Positions 53,919 through 64,000 of a stretch of DNA of 64,000 nt are shown here, in pieces. Position 1 is the stretch's first letter. Each line of letters opens with the position of its first letter. The stretch comes from Xylocopa sonorina. Lineage: Eukaryota; Arthropoda; Insecta; Hymenoptera; Apidae. The stretch spans positions 3,224,001 to 3,288,000 of the forward strand of contig NC_135202.1 of NCBI RefSeq assembly GCF_050948175.1. Reading direction: 5' to 3'. The notes beneath the pieces are model-generated. The model was given only the letters and a program-made list of their open reading frames with translations. It was not told the origin of the DNA and did not search any database. Position numbers and translations under genes: made by a program.

Positions 53919-54173
53919 CGAAAAAGTCTATTTACACGGAAACTCAGAACGAGGAGACACTTCAGCGTCTACATTACCTGGAAGACACCTCGAGATACCA
54001 GCGCAAAACTACGACGGAGGAAATCATCACTCAAGCACCCGTTTTCACGATGCCCATCAAAGATTTACGAGTCGCTGAAAATCAAGCCGCTCATTTCGAG
54101 GCTCGTGTGATTCCTGTCGGCGATTCCAAGCTGAAAGTCGAGTGGCTTCGAAACGGAGTTCCGATAGCAGCTT
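53919..54173 (+). CDS. sls: sls exon 18: linker and first half of Ig13
   Basis: The acceptor CTTGAACAG ends at 53918. SKKSIYTETQNEETLQRLHY then LEDTSRYQR is the linker; APVFTMPIKDLRVAENQA starts Ig13 (Ala at first Cys). Exit phase 1 before GTGAGT. Confidence 0.95.
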
Positions 54174-54360
54174 GTGAGTTTTCCTTCAAGTCAATTTTGC
54201 ATTAGTTTGGAAAGAAATCTCTTTTATATGAACGAGTTTTACAATTTAATGCGAAATTTTAGATCTTCCATTAAGACTTCTAGATTTGTAACTGTAGTTT
54301 CATCAGATGTTTTTCGCATCGTTAAATTACAATTATAATTAACTGTACTTGTATCGATAG

Positions 54361-54504
54361 CGAATCGCGTGACGACGATGCATGACTTCGGATACGTCGC
54401 TCTGAACATGAAATACGTGAACCCTGAGGACTCAGGGACCTATACTTGCCGTGCAGTGAACGACCTCGGCGAGGCAGTAACATCAGCGACGCTCTTCGTC
54501 CAAT
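54361..54504 (+). CDS. sls: sls exon 19: second half of Ig13 (144-nt module)
   Basis: The acceptor GTATCGATAG ends at 54360. NRVTTMHDFGYVALNMKYVN and PEDSGTYTCRAVNDLGEAVT complete Ig13. Third of the four 144-nt modules. Confidence 0.96.
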
Positions 54505-55057
54505 GTAAGTGTTCACGGAGAATTATTCTGAAACCAAAGCTTCGATCTCCATAATATACATTAGCTTTCGAAACGTGTAGAAAACAGGCTGCTTACACGT
54601 AGAATTTCTTTTTACTTTTGTATTTTGCGTGCAGCGATTTTTGTCTCTTTTCTCTCTGTTAGTGAAGTGTTGCGTAGAATTTTTGACGCTTCGTTTGGAT
54701 TTTTTTTACTGTTCGCGAATTTTGCGAAGACCTTTTTCACTCTCGACCGCAGAGCAAACGTTTTTTTCTTTCACCGCCGATCACACGTAGCAATCATAAT
54801 CACGAGAAACGAAAAGAAATAGCAGACTCTTCCACGACCTCAAAAAAAAAAATTAATCAAAATCTCCATCAGCGAAACTATCAAATTTAACCCTCAATTC
54901 ACGAAAGGCTTAATTTCATCACTAAAAGAGAACACCACCACGAATCGAACAATGAGAAACTAATTTCATAAAACCCAGCCACGTTCACCCTCGCGATCAC
55001 CATCCGCGACACCCTTACAACAACACACTGACAAAGACACCCTGTTCCGAAACACAG
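54505..55057 (+). other. sls intron, nothing recognised
   Basis: 553 nt. T-rich then A/C-rich stretches; a short open frame (54625-54822) has no recognisable content. Confidence 0.6.
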
Positions 55058-55459
55058 CCAAGGCGGCCCTGCAATTCGAGTCGCAGCACGAAAGCTCGTT
55101 GTCGAAGATCCAGGCGCTGGAGGACACCAGCAAGTACCAACGCCGCGAGGAGGAGGAGATCTTAGTCACGGAGAAGCCGTCGTTCACGGTGCAACTGAAC
55201 GGACCGACGAGCCTCGTCGAGGGTCAAAGCGCGCACTACGAGTGCCGCATCGAGCCCTATCCGGACTCGACGATGAAAGTAGAGTGGTTCCATAACGGGA
55301 AACCGCTGTCCACCGGGCACAGGTACAGAACCACCTGCGACTTTGGTTTCGCCTCATTGGACGTGCTCACGGTATACGCTGAGGACTCTGGCACCTATAC
55401 CTGCCAGGCCACCAATAGACTGGGATCGGCGAAGAGCTCGATCAATCTTGACGTGAAAT
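55058..55459 (+). CDS. sls: sls exon 20: one linker-Ig unit (Ig14)
   Basis: The acceptor GAAACACAG ends at 55057. SKAALQFESQHESSLSKIQA is the linker and KPSFTVQLNGPTSLVEGQ to LDVK is Ig14 with both cysteines plus an extra Cys (TTCDFG). At 402 nt, phase 1 to 1, it is exactly one kettin repeat of 134 codons. Confidence 0.97.
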
Positions 55460-56537
55460 GTGAGTACGGAGTTGTGGCCGGTGTCCAGACCCAGACTCGG
55501 ATCTCCTTAGAGGAGGGGCTTTTTTTTTTGCTTTTCGATTGTGCGTAAGTCGAGGAAGGCAGAAGTGGAAGTATCGCGCGCAGGTTGAAGAGACTAATAC
55601 GTACTAACGGGTACACGATAGAAGTTGGCGGTAAAAATAGTATATAAATGTTTGATGGTCTGATTTATTTGGTAATGTAAATATTTGTGCGAAGTGTTAT
55701 ATGTTTAAAAGCGTAATGCGAGAAAAAAAATGCACACATTCATTAAGTAGACCCTTTACATGGCCATAAATGAGCAAGAATTTTATATTCGAAAGGATGT
55801 ATAGCTTAGAAATATTTTGAAATTGCATATAATTCAGCTACCGTGCGATAATTTACATCTAAAATTAAATTTTCATTGTAGAATTCCATTTGCGTATTTC
55901 AACTTTGTGCATCTCAAGCACTCTGGGATACAATTTCGTTAAAAAAAGTTTCTGATGTTTATTACAATTTGCAATTTGTATTATACATTCTTTGGCATAG
56001 ATTTTTGAAAATTCTCGCAGAAATTCCTACGATCTTAATTACAATTTATGTCTCAACATTTTCGTCTCGTTTTAGAATAAAAGCAATAGACACGAAACAT
56101 TCTCCACAGCACTATTACAAAACAAAAATATTATTTCAAGCACTGCGATTTAAAAGTTCTCGTCAAGAATCGATACTTCCACTAGCAAGCTTCCTCTTAG
56201 AAATCACGCACGGGGACAGCAGGTGGATGTAACTGACGCACCTTGTGTTACCCGAAGACCTCGTTTTCCGAACGCTTGTGTAGTTTTCCGTTGCTTCGAC
56301 ACGTAGTTCCGCTTCTGTAAATCGTACACACAGTGAACGACCCTATTCTCCCTTTTTGGGTGTTTGTACGTTGTTTCCCCCCATTGTTTTACATTTTTCT
56401 TTCACTCGACCCGTTCTTGCCCGAACGCAAAGGCAGCGGAGCGATCGTCACGATTATTCTCAACCCTTCTGTCCTCCAAGCGCGTCGTGATCAATAAAAA
56501 AAAAAAGAACAACCGACTGAAAATTGCTACGTTACAG
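55460..56537 (+). other. sls intron, nothing recognised
   Basis: About 1.1 kb, AT-rich with a C/T-rich end. An open frame at 55969-56232 matches nothing I know. Confidence 0.6.
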
Positions 56538-56939
56538 CTCGCTCCTCGATTATTCGCGAAACGCAACACGAGAGCGCTCTGAAGAAAATACAGTACCTCG
56601 AGGACGACTCGCGTTACAAACGCGTGGACCAGGAGGATTTGATAATCGCGGAGAAACCGAAATTCGGCCGACCGTTGAAGAACATCGAGCATCTACCAGA
56701 AGGCAAGAGCGCCCATCTCGAGGCGACGTTGACACCCGTTAACGATCCCACTATGGTGGTGGAGTGGTTCAGAGATGGCAGACCGATTCCTCAGGGACAC
56801 AAGTTCAAGACCACCTACGACTTTGGCTACGTTGCTCTCGATATTCTTTATGCCTACCCAGAAGACTCAGGAACGTACATGTGCAAAGCCAGAAACGCTG
56901 TCGGCGAGGCTGTCACCACTTGCGTCATCAGCGTTGACT
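56538..56939 (+). CDS. sls: sls exon 21: one linker-Ig unit (Ig15)
   Basis: The acceptor ACGTTACAG ends at 56537. Again 402 nt, phase 1 to 1. RETQHESALKKIQYLEDDSR is the linker. KPKFGRPLKNIEHLPEGK to CVISVD is Ig15, with Ala at the first Cys (HLEATL) and Cys in the F strand. Confidence 0.97.
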
Positions 56940-57358
56940 GTGAGTATTTTGAAGTTACGTTGAGAAAACGCTGCGTTGAAATTAATTAAGGATTAAGATT
57001 CTATTGGTTTAGCAACGTAAAAAATGAGAAATTTAAAAGAGTTCTGAGGGCTGAGGAATTAGTATTTTGTAATTTTTCAAATATTTCGATGTAGTACTTT
57101 GTAACATAGGAAATTTGTTTCGCGAAGCCTTCCATAAACTTCGAAATTAATTTCGTGCCATTATCATTATTTTTCAAATTATTTAAAAAGAAAAAATCCG
57201 CGGCGTTTTTAAACAATTGACGATCACGGTAATTATAGAACACACATCGATAACCTTTCGATCGGTACCAAAATTTACAAGTTGCTCGATGGTGAAAGCT
57301 CAGCGTTGAATATCTTCGTCAAAGGAAATCGAACAAGAATTTTTTTCCTTTCATACAG

Positions 57359-57581
57359 CGAAACAAGGCCTATTTTTGGACACATTGGACGCCCAACGTT
57401 TGCAGAAGATTCGCGAGCTGGAAACTGTCGAAGTGAAGCAAGAGGTTGAAAAAGAGGTTGTACATCAAAAACCAATTTTCTTAACGCCATTGAACAACCT
57501 GGATCACCTAAAGGAAGGTGAACACGCTCACTTGGAGTGCCGTGTCGAACCCATCAACGATCCAAATTTGAAGATAGAATG
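57359..57581 (+). CDS. sls: sls exon 22: linker and first part of Ig16
   Basis: The acceptor CATACAG ends at 57358. The linker reads KQGLFLDTLDAQRLQKIREL. KPIFLTPLNNLDHLKEGE to DPNLKIE starts Ig16. The intron splits the core Trp codon (TG/G), a position different from the other Ig exons. Exit phase 2 before GTAGTT. Confidence 0.95.
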
Positions 57582-57655
57582 GTAGTTGCCTAAATTAAAT
57601 CGAATTTAACGAAATTTAAAAATGGTGCTCATAATTAACGTTGAATTTAAAACAG

Positions 57656-57828
57656 GTTCGTAAATGGAGTCGCTGTAAGAACGGGTCATCGCTTCCGCAA
57701 AACCCACGACTTCGGTTATGTGGCTCTCGATATACTTTACACTTATCCTGAAGACGCCGGCACTTACATGTGCAAGGCTACCAACTTGGCTGGCGAGGCA
57801 GTGAACACTTGCACCATCAAAGTTGGCT
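57656..57828 (+). CDS. sls: sls exon 23: rest of Ig16
   Basis: After a 74-nt intron, the acceptor TTAAAACAG ends at 57655. FVNGVAVRTGHRFRKTHDFG and PEDAGTYMCKATNLAGEAVN complete Ig16 with both cysteines. Exit phase 1 before GTAAGT. Confidence 0.95.
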
Positions 57829-58121
57829 GTAAGTTAATCTACTATTTGCAATAAACAACGCATCTCTTCTTATTTTAACAATTCAGTGTGAAGGTAAAGA
57901 ATTATTTTCTCAATCTCTGACAATATCACGTTAAAACTTTTCTGGACTTTATGATAACCAAAATATGAATGATTCCACCATAGCAGAATCTTATTAAATT
58001 GAATTTCTAGTATTTCTTTGCGCACAGAAGAGATCCATTACCTTTTTACATTTTAAACACTTCTTTCCGAAGATTATCTTTTTATTAATTGAAACACAAG
58101 TTTTTACTTTTAATTCTAAAG

Positions 58122-58626
58122 TGTTCGACTTTTTATGGAATCCTTAGCGAAGGATAAACGTTACCAACCGCCTCGATTCGTTCCTCTGAAACCTCCAGAA
58201 AGGATCAGTACACTTGAATATCCTGAGAAAAAAAGGGCACCTCTCACACCGCAATTTCATGTCAAACCTAGATTCGGTTCGTTTACAGTAACAGCACCCA
58301 GACGAGCACCCAAAGAGCAATTCATGGTTTTCGATAAGCTACAGAAAAATTGTTTAATAGATAAGAATGATTGGAAAAGTGTAAGTGGTCGTCGTACCAA
58401 AACATGCCCTAAAAATGAAGCGCATTTCGCGAGAAGAAAATCAGAATTGAATTTTAGTAACAATAAGTGTCACAGAAGAAGAGATGAATTTTGCAATGCT
58501 TGTAAAAAACCGAAATATCGTAGTGTCAGTCGTCGAGTCACTTTCGAAGGTTTAGAAGAGAGGCCACGTAGAATCGAATGTGTGAAAAATGATAGAAGTC
58601 AGAGATATCCTTCGTGTTCGCGATAG
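58122..58626 (+). CDS. Unassigned open frame in sls intron (possible alternative last exon)
   Basis: An ORF of 163 codons from ATG 58135 to TAG 58624-58626 lies inside the 900-nt intron between exons 23 and 24. The protein is basic with scattered Cys: ESLAKDKRYQPPRFVPLKPP, then FHVKPRFGSFTVTAPRR, CNACKKPKYRSVSRRVTF. A possible acceptor TTCTAAAG ends at 58121; from it the frame is open in phase 2, which would match exon 22 (phase 2), not exon 23. I recognise no family. It may be an alternative terminal exon, a nested gene or chance. Confidence 0.25.
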
Positions 58627-58728
58627 AAGCAAACTGATTCATGGATTTATACGAAGAGTAACTTATATGCTTCGTTATCTGTTGATATTATTGGGAGGAG
58701 TGTTTGTAACGTTTAATTTGTTTCGCAG

Positions 58729-58868
58729 CTCGTCGCAGTATTCTCTTAGACACGCAACATCCCGATGGCCTCGAAAAGATCCGCGAACTGGAGGCCCAGG
58801 GTCGCCCAGCCCGTTTAGAAGTCGAAGAACCGCCAGTGACGCCACCGAGATTCGTCACTGAACTCAGA
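58729..58868 (+). CDS. sls: sls exon 24: linker and first residues of Ig17
   Basis: The acceptor TGTTTCGCAG ends at 58728. RRSILLDTQHPDGLEKIREL is a standard linker; PPRFVTELR begins Ig17. Exit phase 0 before GTAAGA. Confidence 0.95.
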
Positions 58869-59021
58869 GTAAGAAGATTAATCCTTCTAATCGCTAATCT
58901 TCAATCGTTTCAGTGACCTAAGATTCCTATTCTTTATTTTTCAAAGCTCAAACATTTCACTTAGGAAATATCGATGCGAAGCATATTTTGTTACACTAAT
59001 GAAATCTGAAATTGTCTTCAG

Positions 59022-59538
59022 GGTACCACGGAGGTGTACGAAGGTCAAACGGCCCACTTCGAGTGCCAAGTCGAGCCTCTCCACGACGCAAACTTGAGGA
59101 TCGAATTCTTCCACAATGGCAAGCCTTTACCATCGGCTTCCAGATTCCACGTGACGTTCGACTTTGGCTACGTGGCTCTTGACATCAGCCACGCTGTTCC
59201 TGAAGACGCTGGCCAATATTCTGTGCGAGCGATCAACGCTCTTGGCCAGTGCGTCTCTTCCATCGAATTGAAGGTCATCCCAAGAGACAGCATCATTTTA
59301 GACTCGCAACGACCCGAGGGAATGGACAAGATCCGCGAATTGGAGTCTCAGCAACCTTGGAAGAGACCGGAAGTACCGGAGCCACAGACCAGACAAAGAC
59401 CAGTATTCACCCAACCGTTGCAGAACATCGATGCCATTCCTGAGGGACACACAGCTCACTTCGAGTGTAGGCTGATCCCCGTAGGAGATCCAACGCTTAA
59501 GGTCGAATGGTTCAGAAACGAAATCCCGCTTGAAACAA
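59022..59538 (+). CDS. sls: sls exon 25: rest of Ig17, linker, first half of Ig18
   Basis: The acceptor TGTCTTCAG ends at 59021. GTTEVYEGQTAHFECQVEPL starts; the core Trp of the VEWF motif is Phe (RIEFFHNG, codon 59106-59108) and the F-strand Cys is Val (GQYSVRAIN). The linker ILDSQRPEGMDKIRELESQQ follows. RPVFTQPLQNIDAIPEGH starts Ig18. Exit phase 1 before GTGAGT. Confidence 0.96.
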
Positions 59539-59671
59539 GTGAGTACACTCTTCTATGAGAGATTGAATAGTTCCATTGGCAAGAGGAATATTTGAACACT
59601 CGTTAATTCCGTATTTGACGGAAACAGAAGTCGAGAATTACCGAAATTCATGCGATTTATGTATCATCTAG

Positions 59672-59815
59672 GTTCACGAATCACCAAGGTCCACGATTTC
59701 GGCTACGTGTCACTGGACATCTCGCACGTGAGAGAAGAAGACGAAGGTGTATACATGTGCCGCGCTTCGAACCCACTCGGTGAAGCGGTTACCACTGCCT
59801 CGATGAAGATCAAGA
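59672..59815 (+). CDS. sls: sls exon 26: second half of Ig18 (144-nt module)
   Basis: The acceptor TATCATCTAG ends at 59671. SRITKVHDFGYVSLDISHVR and EDEGVYMCRASNPLGEAVTT complete Ig18. Fourth 144-nt module. Confidence 0.96.
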
Positions 59816-59895
59816 GTGAGTACACGCTCGAACGAATCTCCTTGAGAATTAATCAGTCACTGGGTTAATTGCTTCGTTTCAATTCCCACGCTTAG

Positions 59896-60147
59896 GCAAA
59901 GCGAGCATCCAGTTAGACACGCAACATCCCGAAGCACAACGTAAAATCGCCCAACTCGAAGCTGACAAACCACAGCGCGCTGAAGAACCGGAGAAGGTAT
60001 TTGACAAGCCTATCTTCACGCAACTATTGACCGGGCCCACGGAACTTTGGGAGGGCCAGATGGCTAGATACGAGTGCAGAGTCGTCCCTGTTGGCGATGC
60101 CAGTTTGAGATTTGAGTGGTACATCAATGGCGTGGAATTAAAAATGG
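59896..60147 (+). CDS. sls: sls exon 27: linker and first half of Ig19
   Basis: Follows an 80-nt intron; the acceptor CCACGCTTAG ends at 59895. KASIQLDTQHPEAQRKIAQL is the linker; KPIFTQLLTGPTELWEGQ starts Ig19 (first Cys present). Exit phase 1 before GTAAGT. Confidence 0.96.
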
Positions 60148-60398
60148 GTAAGTGTACCAGACAAATTTTTGTATCTTTGATCGAAGAAAATGAAACGATT
60201 GTTCATAACGAGAGCTATATATGTTAGATAAATGCTCATTAAATGAGAACCATTTTCGAAAACTAACGTAGAAAAAATTCTTGAAGAGAATAGTACGAAT
60301 CACAGTATATGTGGATGCCAAAAATGTTAATATTAATACTCTTTTTCGATTTTTGTGTTGAAAATACCCATATATATTGTTCCTATCGTTTACAATAG

Positions 60399-63100
60399 GA
60401 TCGCGATTCCACGTGAGCCACGATTTCGGCTACGTGACCCTGGACATCCTAAAAGTGATCACCGAGGATTCCGGTGTATACACCTGCAAGGCCATCAACA
60501 AATCCGGCGAAGCAGTGTCCTCGATTTCCCTGAAAGTGAAAGCGCGCTCCGCCATCGACGCTGAGAGTCTTCAACCCGACGCGTGGCAGAAGATCCAACT
60601 AAAAGAAGCGGAGATGAACAAAGTGCCGGAAATGTTCGTCGATACAACACCGCAACAGGCGCCGGTGTTCACCAAACATCTCGAGAGCTACGACAAACTC
60701 GTGGAAGGTCAACACGTGTACCTGGAGGCTCAAGTGGAGCCAAGGGCGGACCCCAACCTCCGCGTGGAATGGTTCAAGAATGGTGTGGCCCTGCAAACAG
60801 GCACGAGGCTGCGAAGCACCTTCGATTTTGGCCTGGTTACGCTCTCTATCAACGGCGTGAGGCCCGACGATTCCGCCATTTACACCTGCAAGGCCACCAA
60901 TCTGCTCGGAGAAGCTGTGTCCACCTGCAGTTTAAAGGTCGGCGACCGCCATTGGCTGCTCGGCGATACTCTGCACCCCGATGCTCTGCCAAAGATCGAC
61001 GCCCTCGAGCAACCTCACGTCACGTCGACGGAACAACCAGAACCGACTTACGAAGAACCCGTGTTCATCACGCATTTGAACAACGTCGAATGCGTGGAAG
61101 GTGACAATGCGCACTTCGAGTGCAACGTGGAACCATCGAAGGACCCGACGATGAGGATCGAGTGGTTCATAAATGGGAAGCCGCTACCAACTGGTGCCAG
61201 ATTCAAATCCACTTACGACTTTGGTTACGTCGCTCTGGACATCACTCATGCCTACGAGGAGGATTCCGGAGTTGTGATCGTCAAGGCCACGAACTCGAAG
61301 GGATCCGCGCAGACGTCAGGCACCTTGAAGTGCACCAGCAAACAGAGCATCTACTTGCAGACTCAACATCCTCAAGGAGAGGCCGGTCTGGAGAAGGTTA
61401 AAGAAGCTGAAGACGCCTATTTGTCCAAATACAAGCGACCAGACGCTGGCCCCGAGCACGAGTATCCAAAACCGATCTGGACGGTGCCGTTGCTCCCGGA
61501 ATTCAAACTGGGAGAGTCCGAGCCCCTTCATCTGGAAGGCCAAGTGGAGCCCAAGGACGATCCAAATTTGAAGATCGAGTGGTACTTCAATGGCAAAGCT
61601 CTGGAACATGGGTCCAGATTCAAGATGACCAGCGACTTTGGATTCGTCACTTTAGACCTGACGGACGTGTACGATCGTGACTCAGGAATTTATACTTGCA
61701 AGGCTTACAACAAAGCAGGAGAGGCCTTCACCTCGACGACCATCTACTGTTTCACCAAGGAGAACATCATCGAGAGGTCTCAGCATCCCAAGGGCAAGGA
61801 GGGTCTCGAAGCGATCCAAGACCTCGAGGAGTCCCTCAAACGACAACCAGGTGCTCCGCCAGAAAGCGAGGAAGGTCATCCGCCAGTGTTCACGTCCCAA
61901 TTCGAGAATCTGACGAACTTGTCCGAGGGTGAGATCGCTCACTTCGAGGCGTCGCTGACGCCCACTGGCGACCAGACGATGGTCGTCGAATGGTTCTACA
62001 ACGGCAAACAATTGGAGGCCAGTCATCGCACTAGAACAGTCTACGCGTTCGGCATGGTCGTGCTCGAGGTTCTGGGAACGAAGATAGAGGACTCTGGCAC
62101 CTATTCCTGCAGAGCGACCAACAAATGGGGCCAGGCTGAGATCAGCGTGCAACTGGAATGCGTGGACAAATCTAAAGGTCAGAAGCCAAAGTTCACCACG
62201 CACATTCAGTCTCTGGAGGGTCTGAAGGATGGCCAATCCGCGCACTTCGAGTGCACGCTGATCCCTGTCGGGGATCCTCACATGAAAGTCGAATGGTTCC
62301 ACAACGGACAGCCGTTGAGACACTCGTCCAGATTCAAGATGGTGTCCGACTTTGGTTTCGTCGTGATGGACATCGCTGGAGTAATGGCGCACGACACCGG
62401 TGAATACGTCTGCAAGGCCAGCAACAAGTACGGCGAGGATTACACCAAGGCCACGCTGAAGTGCTTCGGAAAGAGCGGCGTCTACCTGGACTCGCTGCAG
62501 CCTGATTCCCTCGCCAGAATCAGGGAACTGGAGAGCTTTGGCGGTGAACAACCCACCACGCCAACCACTCCGGTCGCTGAGCCACCCAAATTCATCACTC
62601 AGATCTCTGACATCACAAAACTAGTCGAGGGACAGTCCGCCCACTTCGAGGCTAGACTCACGCCCGTGAACGATCCTGACTTGAAGGTAGAATGGTACTA
62701 CAACGGCAAGAAGTTACCACACGGACACAGATACAGAACCTTCCACGATTTTGGTATCGTGATCCTGGATATACTCTACTGTTACGAAGAGAATTCAGGA
62801 GTTTACGAGTGCAGAGCCTTTAATAAATACGGCGAAGACACGACGAAGGCGACCTTGAAGTGCTACTCCAAGTCGAGCCTTATTTTGGAATCCCAGTTAC
62901 CTAAGGGGATGGAAGGCGGTTTGGAGAAGATCCAGACTCTGGAGGACTCGATGATCCGCACTAGAGACGAGAAGGTCGTCGAGGAACGAGGAAAAGCGCC
63001 TGTCTTCACTGTACCTTTGAGCAACATCGATGGCCTCCGCGAGGGCGAGAGCGCGCACTTTGAAGCTAGACTTACACCCACTGACGATCCAAAACTAAAG
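60399..63100 (+). CDS. sls: sls exon 28: giant exon, end of Ig19 through first part of Ig26
   Basis: The acceptor TTTACAATAG ends at 60398. At 2702 nt it is the largest sls exon here. It encodes the second half of Ig19, complete Ig20 to Ig25 with their linkers, and Ig26 up to DDPKLK. Ig21 has Val at the F-strand Cys (SGVVIVKATN), Ig22 Gly at the first Cys (HLEGQV), and Ig20, Ig23, Ig25 and Ig26 have Ala there. Ig23 and Ig24 are joined by only a few residues (DKSKGQ) instead of the usual 35-40. Exit phase 0 before GTAATT. Confidence 0.98.
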
Positions 63101-63268
63101 GTAATTATCTTACAATTACCTTAGACGATCGTATTTATGTCAGTTAAGAACCATGTTACACAGAAGTAGAGTAAACTCGATATAGCAAAGTTTTAATGTT
63201 CTCAATTTGTCGTTGAAATTATTGTTTCAATTTGTTAAATTGAAACGATATCTGTTTCTGTCTCACAG

Positions 63269-64000
63269 GTCGAATGGTTCTGGAACGGAAAGCCACTGCG
63301 AACCGGATCTCGTTTCCGTACGTTCTGCGACTTTGGCTTCGTGATCCTGGAGATCTCGCCGATCTATCCTGAAGACTCCGGCGAGTACAGCTGCCGAGCG
63401 ACGAACGAGTACGGCGAGGCTGTCACCACCTGCACCATGAAGTGCACCGGGAAACGAAGCATCATTCTCGAGTCTCAACTACCAAAAGGAATGGAAAGCA
63501 CCATCGACAAGATCGCGGAACTCGAGGGACTAGGAAACGTACCGGGTGAAGCGATCCCAGACGACGACACAGGGAAACCACCGGAATTCATCACGACGCC
63601 ATCCGATTTGACCTTAACGGAGAACGCCTTGGCGCACTTCGAGTGCAGATTGACGCCCATCCACGACTCCAGCATGAGAGTGGAGTGGTTCCACAACGGA
63701 AAGCCTCTTCTGGCTGGAACCAGGATCAAAACGATCCACGACTTCGGATTCGTGATCCTGGAAGTGGCCAACTGCTACCAACGCGATTCTGGACTGTACA
63801 CTTGCAAGGCGACGAACCGCCACGGCGAGGCGACGGTGTCCTGCAAGCTGCAAGTCCGTGGACGCCAGGGAATCATCCTGGAGCCGCAGTTGCCGAGCAA
63901 CTTCAAGACTGGAACGGAGAGCATACAGAAACTGGAGGAGGCTTTGTACAAGAAGGACGAGATACTGACGGAGGAGGAGACGCCGAACCCTCCTAGGTTT
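63269..64000 (+). CDS. sls: sls exon 29 (partial): rest of Ig26, Ig27, start of Ig28
   Basis: The acceptor CTGTCTCACAG ends at 63268. VEWFWNGKPLRTGSRFRTFC completes Ig26. The linker IILESQLPKGMESTIDKIAE is typical of this part of the gene. PPEFITTPSDLTLTENAL to CKLQVRG is Ig27 with both cysteines. A further linker and NPPRF, the first residues of Ig28, reach the window edge in open frame. Confidence 0.97.

Larger units (their letters stand above)
34397..64000 (+). other. sls: sallimus (kettin/D-titin) gene, 5' part (29 exons)
   Basis: Twenty-nine exons join in one frame (3716 codons in the window) and encode 27 complete Ig domains. The layout matches insect Sallimus/kettin: a Gln-rich N-terminus, then the block PPVFEQIFKNARFAQGGN, GNPKP and NQIGPGDEGEYTCSAKNQYG, which I recall as almost the same in Drosophila Sls, then Ig domains separated by linkers of about 35-40 residues. 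Known: kettin binds actin along the thin filament at the Z-disc edge, binds alpha-actinin, and longer Sls isoforms add PEVK springs. Fly kettin has about 35 Ig domains, so the remaining Ig and any PEVK exons should follow to the right. Confidence 0.95.

Noticed and set aside
61682..62551. 289-codon minus-strand frame over sls exon 28
   Set aside because: Antisense shadow of repeated Ig coding sequence; the plus frame matches kettin throughout.

Overview
The window is animal nuclear DNA and is almost entirely two large, multi-exon muscle genes on the + strand. Exons are GC-richer, CpG-rich and keep a strict reading phase; introns are AT-rich, with GT-AG borders (one GC-AG). The proteins are those of insect Z-disc/I-band muscle. 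The CpG-rich exons, AT-rich introns and modest intron sizes suggest a hymenopteran, bee-like insect. Insect is near certain; the order is an inference.

Region 1 (345-27624) is the 3' part of a gene I assign to zormin, the immunoglobulin (Ig) protein encoded next to sallimus in flies. Its 5' end lies left of the window. Seventeen exons join in one frame (6720 coding bases here, about 2239 residues). They encode the end of one Ig domain, a Ser/Thr-rich linker, two Ig domains, a long disordered Pro/Glu/Lys/Ser-rich region carrying two repeated motifs (an ESDYESD module and a PGxPPEIGY motif), a third complete Ig domain, and a charged C-terminal tail. The last coding exon is my best guess; several alternative ends are possible.

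Region 2 (27625-about 34396) lies between the genes. It has no convincing exon. It contains CpG-rich patches and leads into the sallimus promoter/5'UTR.

Region 3 (34397->64000) is the 5' part of sallimus (sls; D-titin/kettin). It has its own start codon in a glutamine-rich first exon, a large first intron of about 8.6 kb, and then 28 further exons. These encode 27 complete Ig domains and the first residues of a 28th. From Ig5 onward most Ig domains are separated by linkers of about 35-40 residues, which is the kettin pattern that lets each Ig-linker unit lie along actin beside the Z-disc. All 29 exons join in frame (3716 codons); the gene runs off the right edge.

Both genes would work in the same place: the products anchor at the Z-disc, bind thin filaments and set passive stiffness of striated muscle. 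They are tandem, on the same strand, and the exit phase of the late zormin exon matches the entry phase of sls exon 2, so fused transcripts are possible. The introns hold at least five short TTAA-flanked inverted-repeat elements that look like non-autonomous DNA transposons, several small tandem repeats, a perfect 20-bp palindrome and candidate muscle-regulatory sites. Introns not listed separately were looked at and show nothing I recognise. I saw no rRNA, tRNA, CRISPR array or intact transposase gene.
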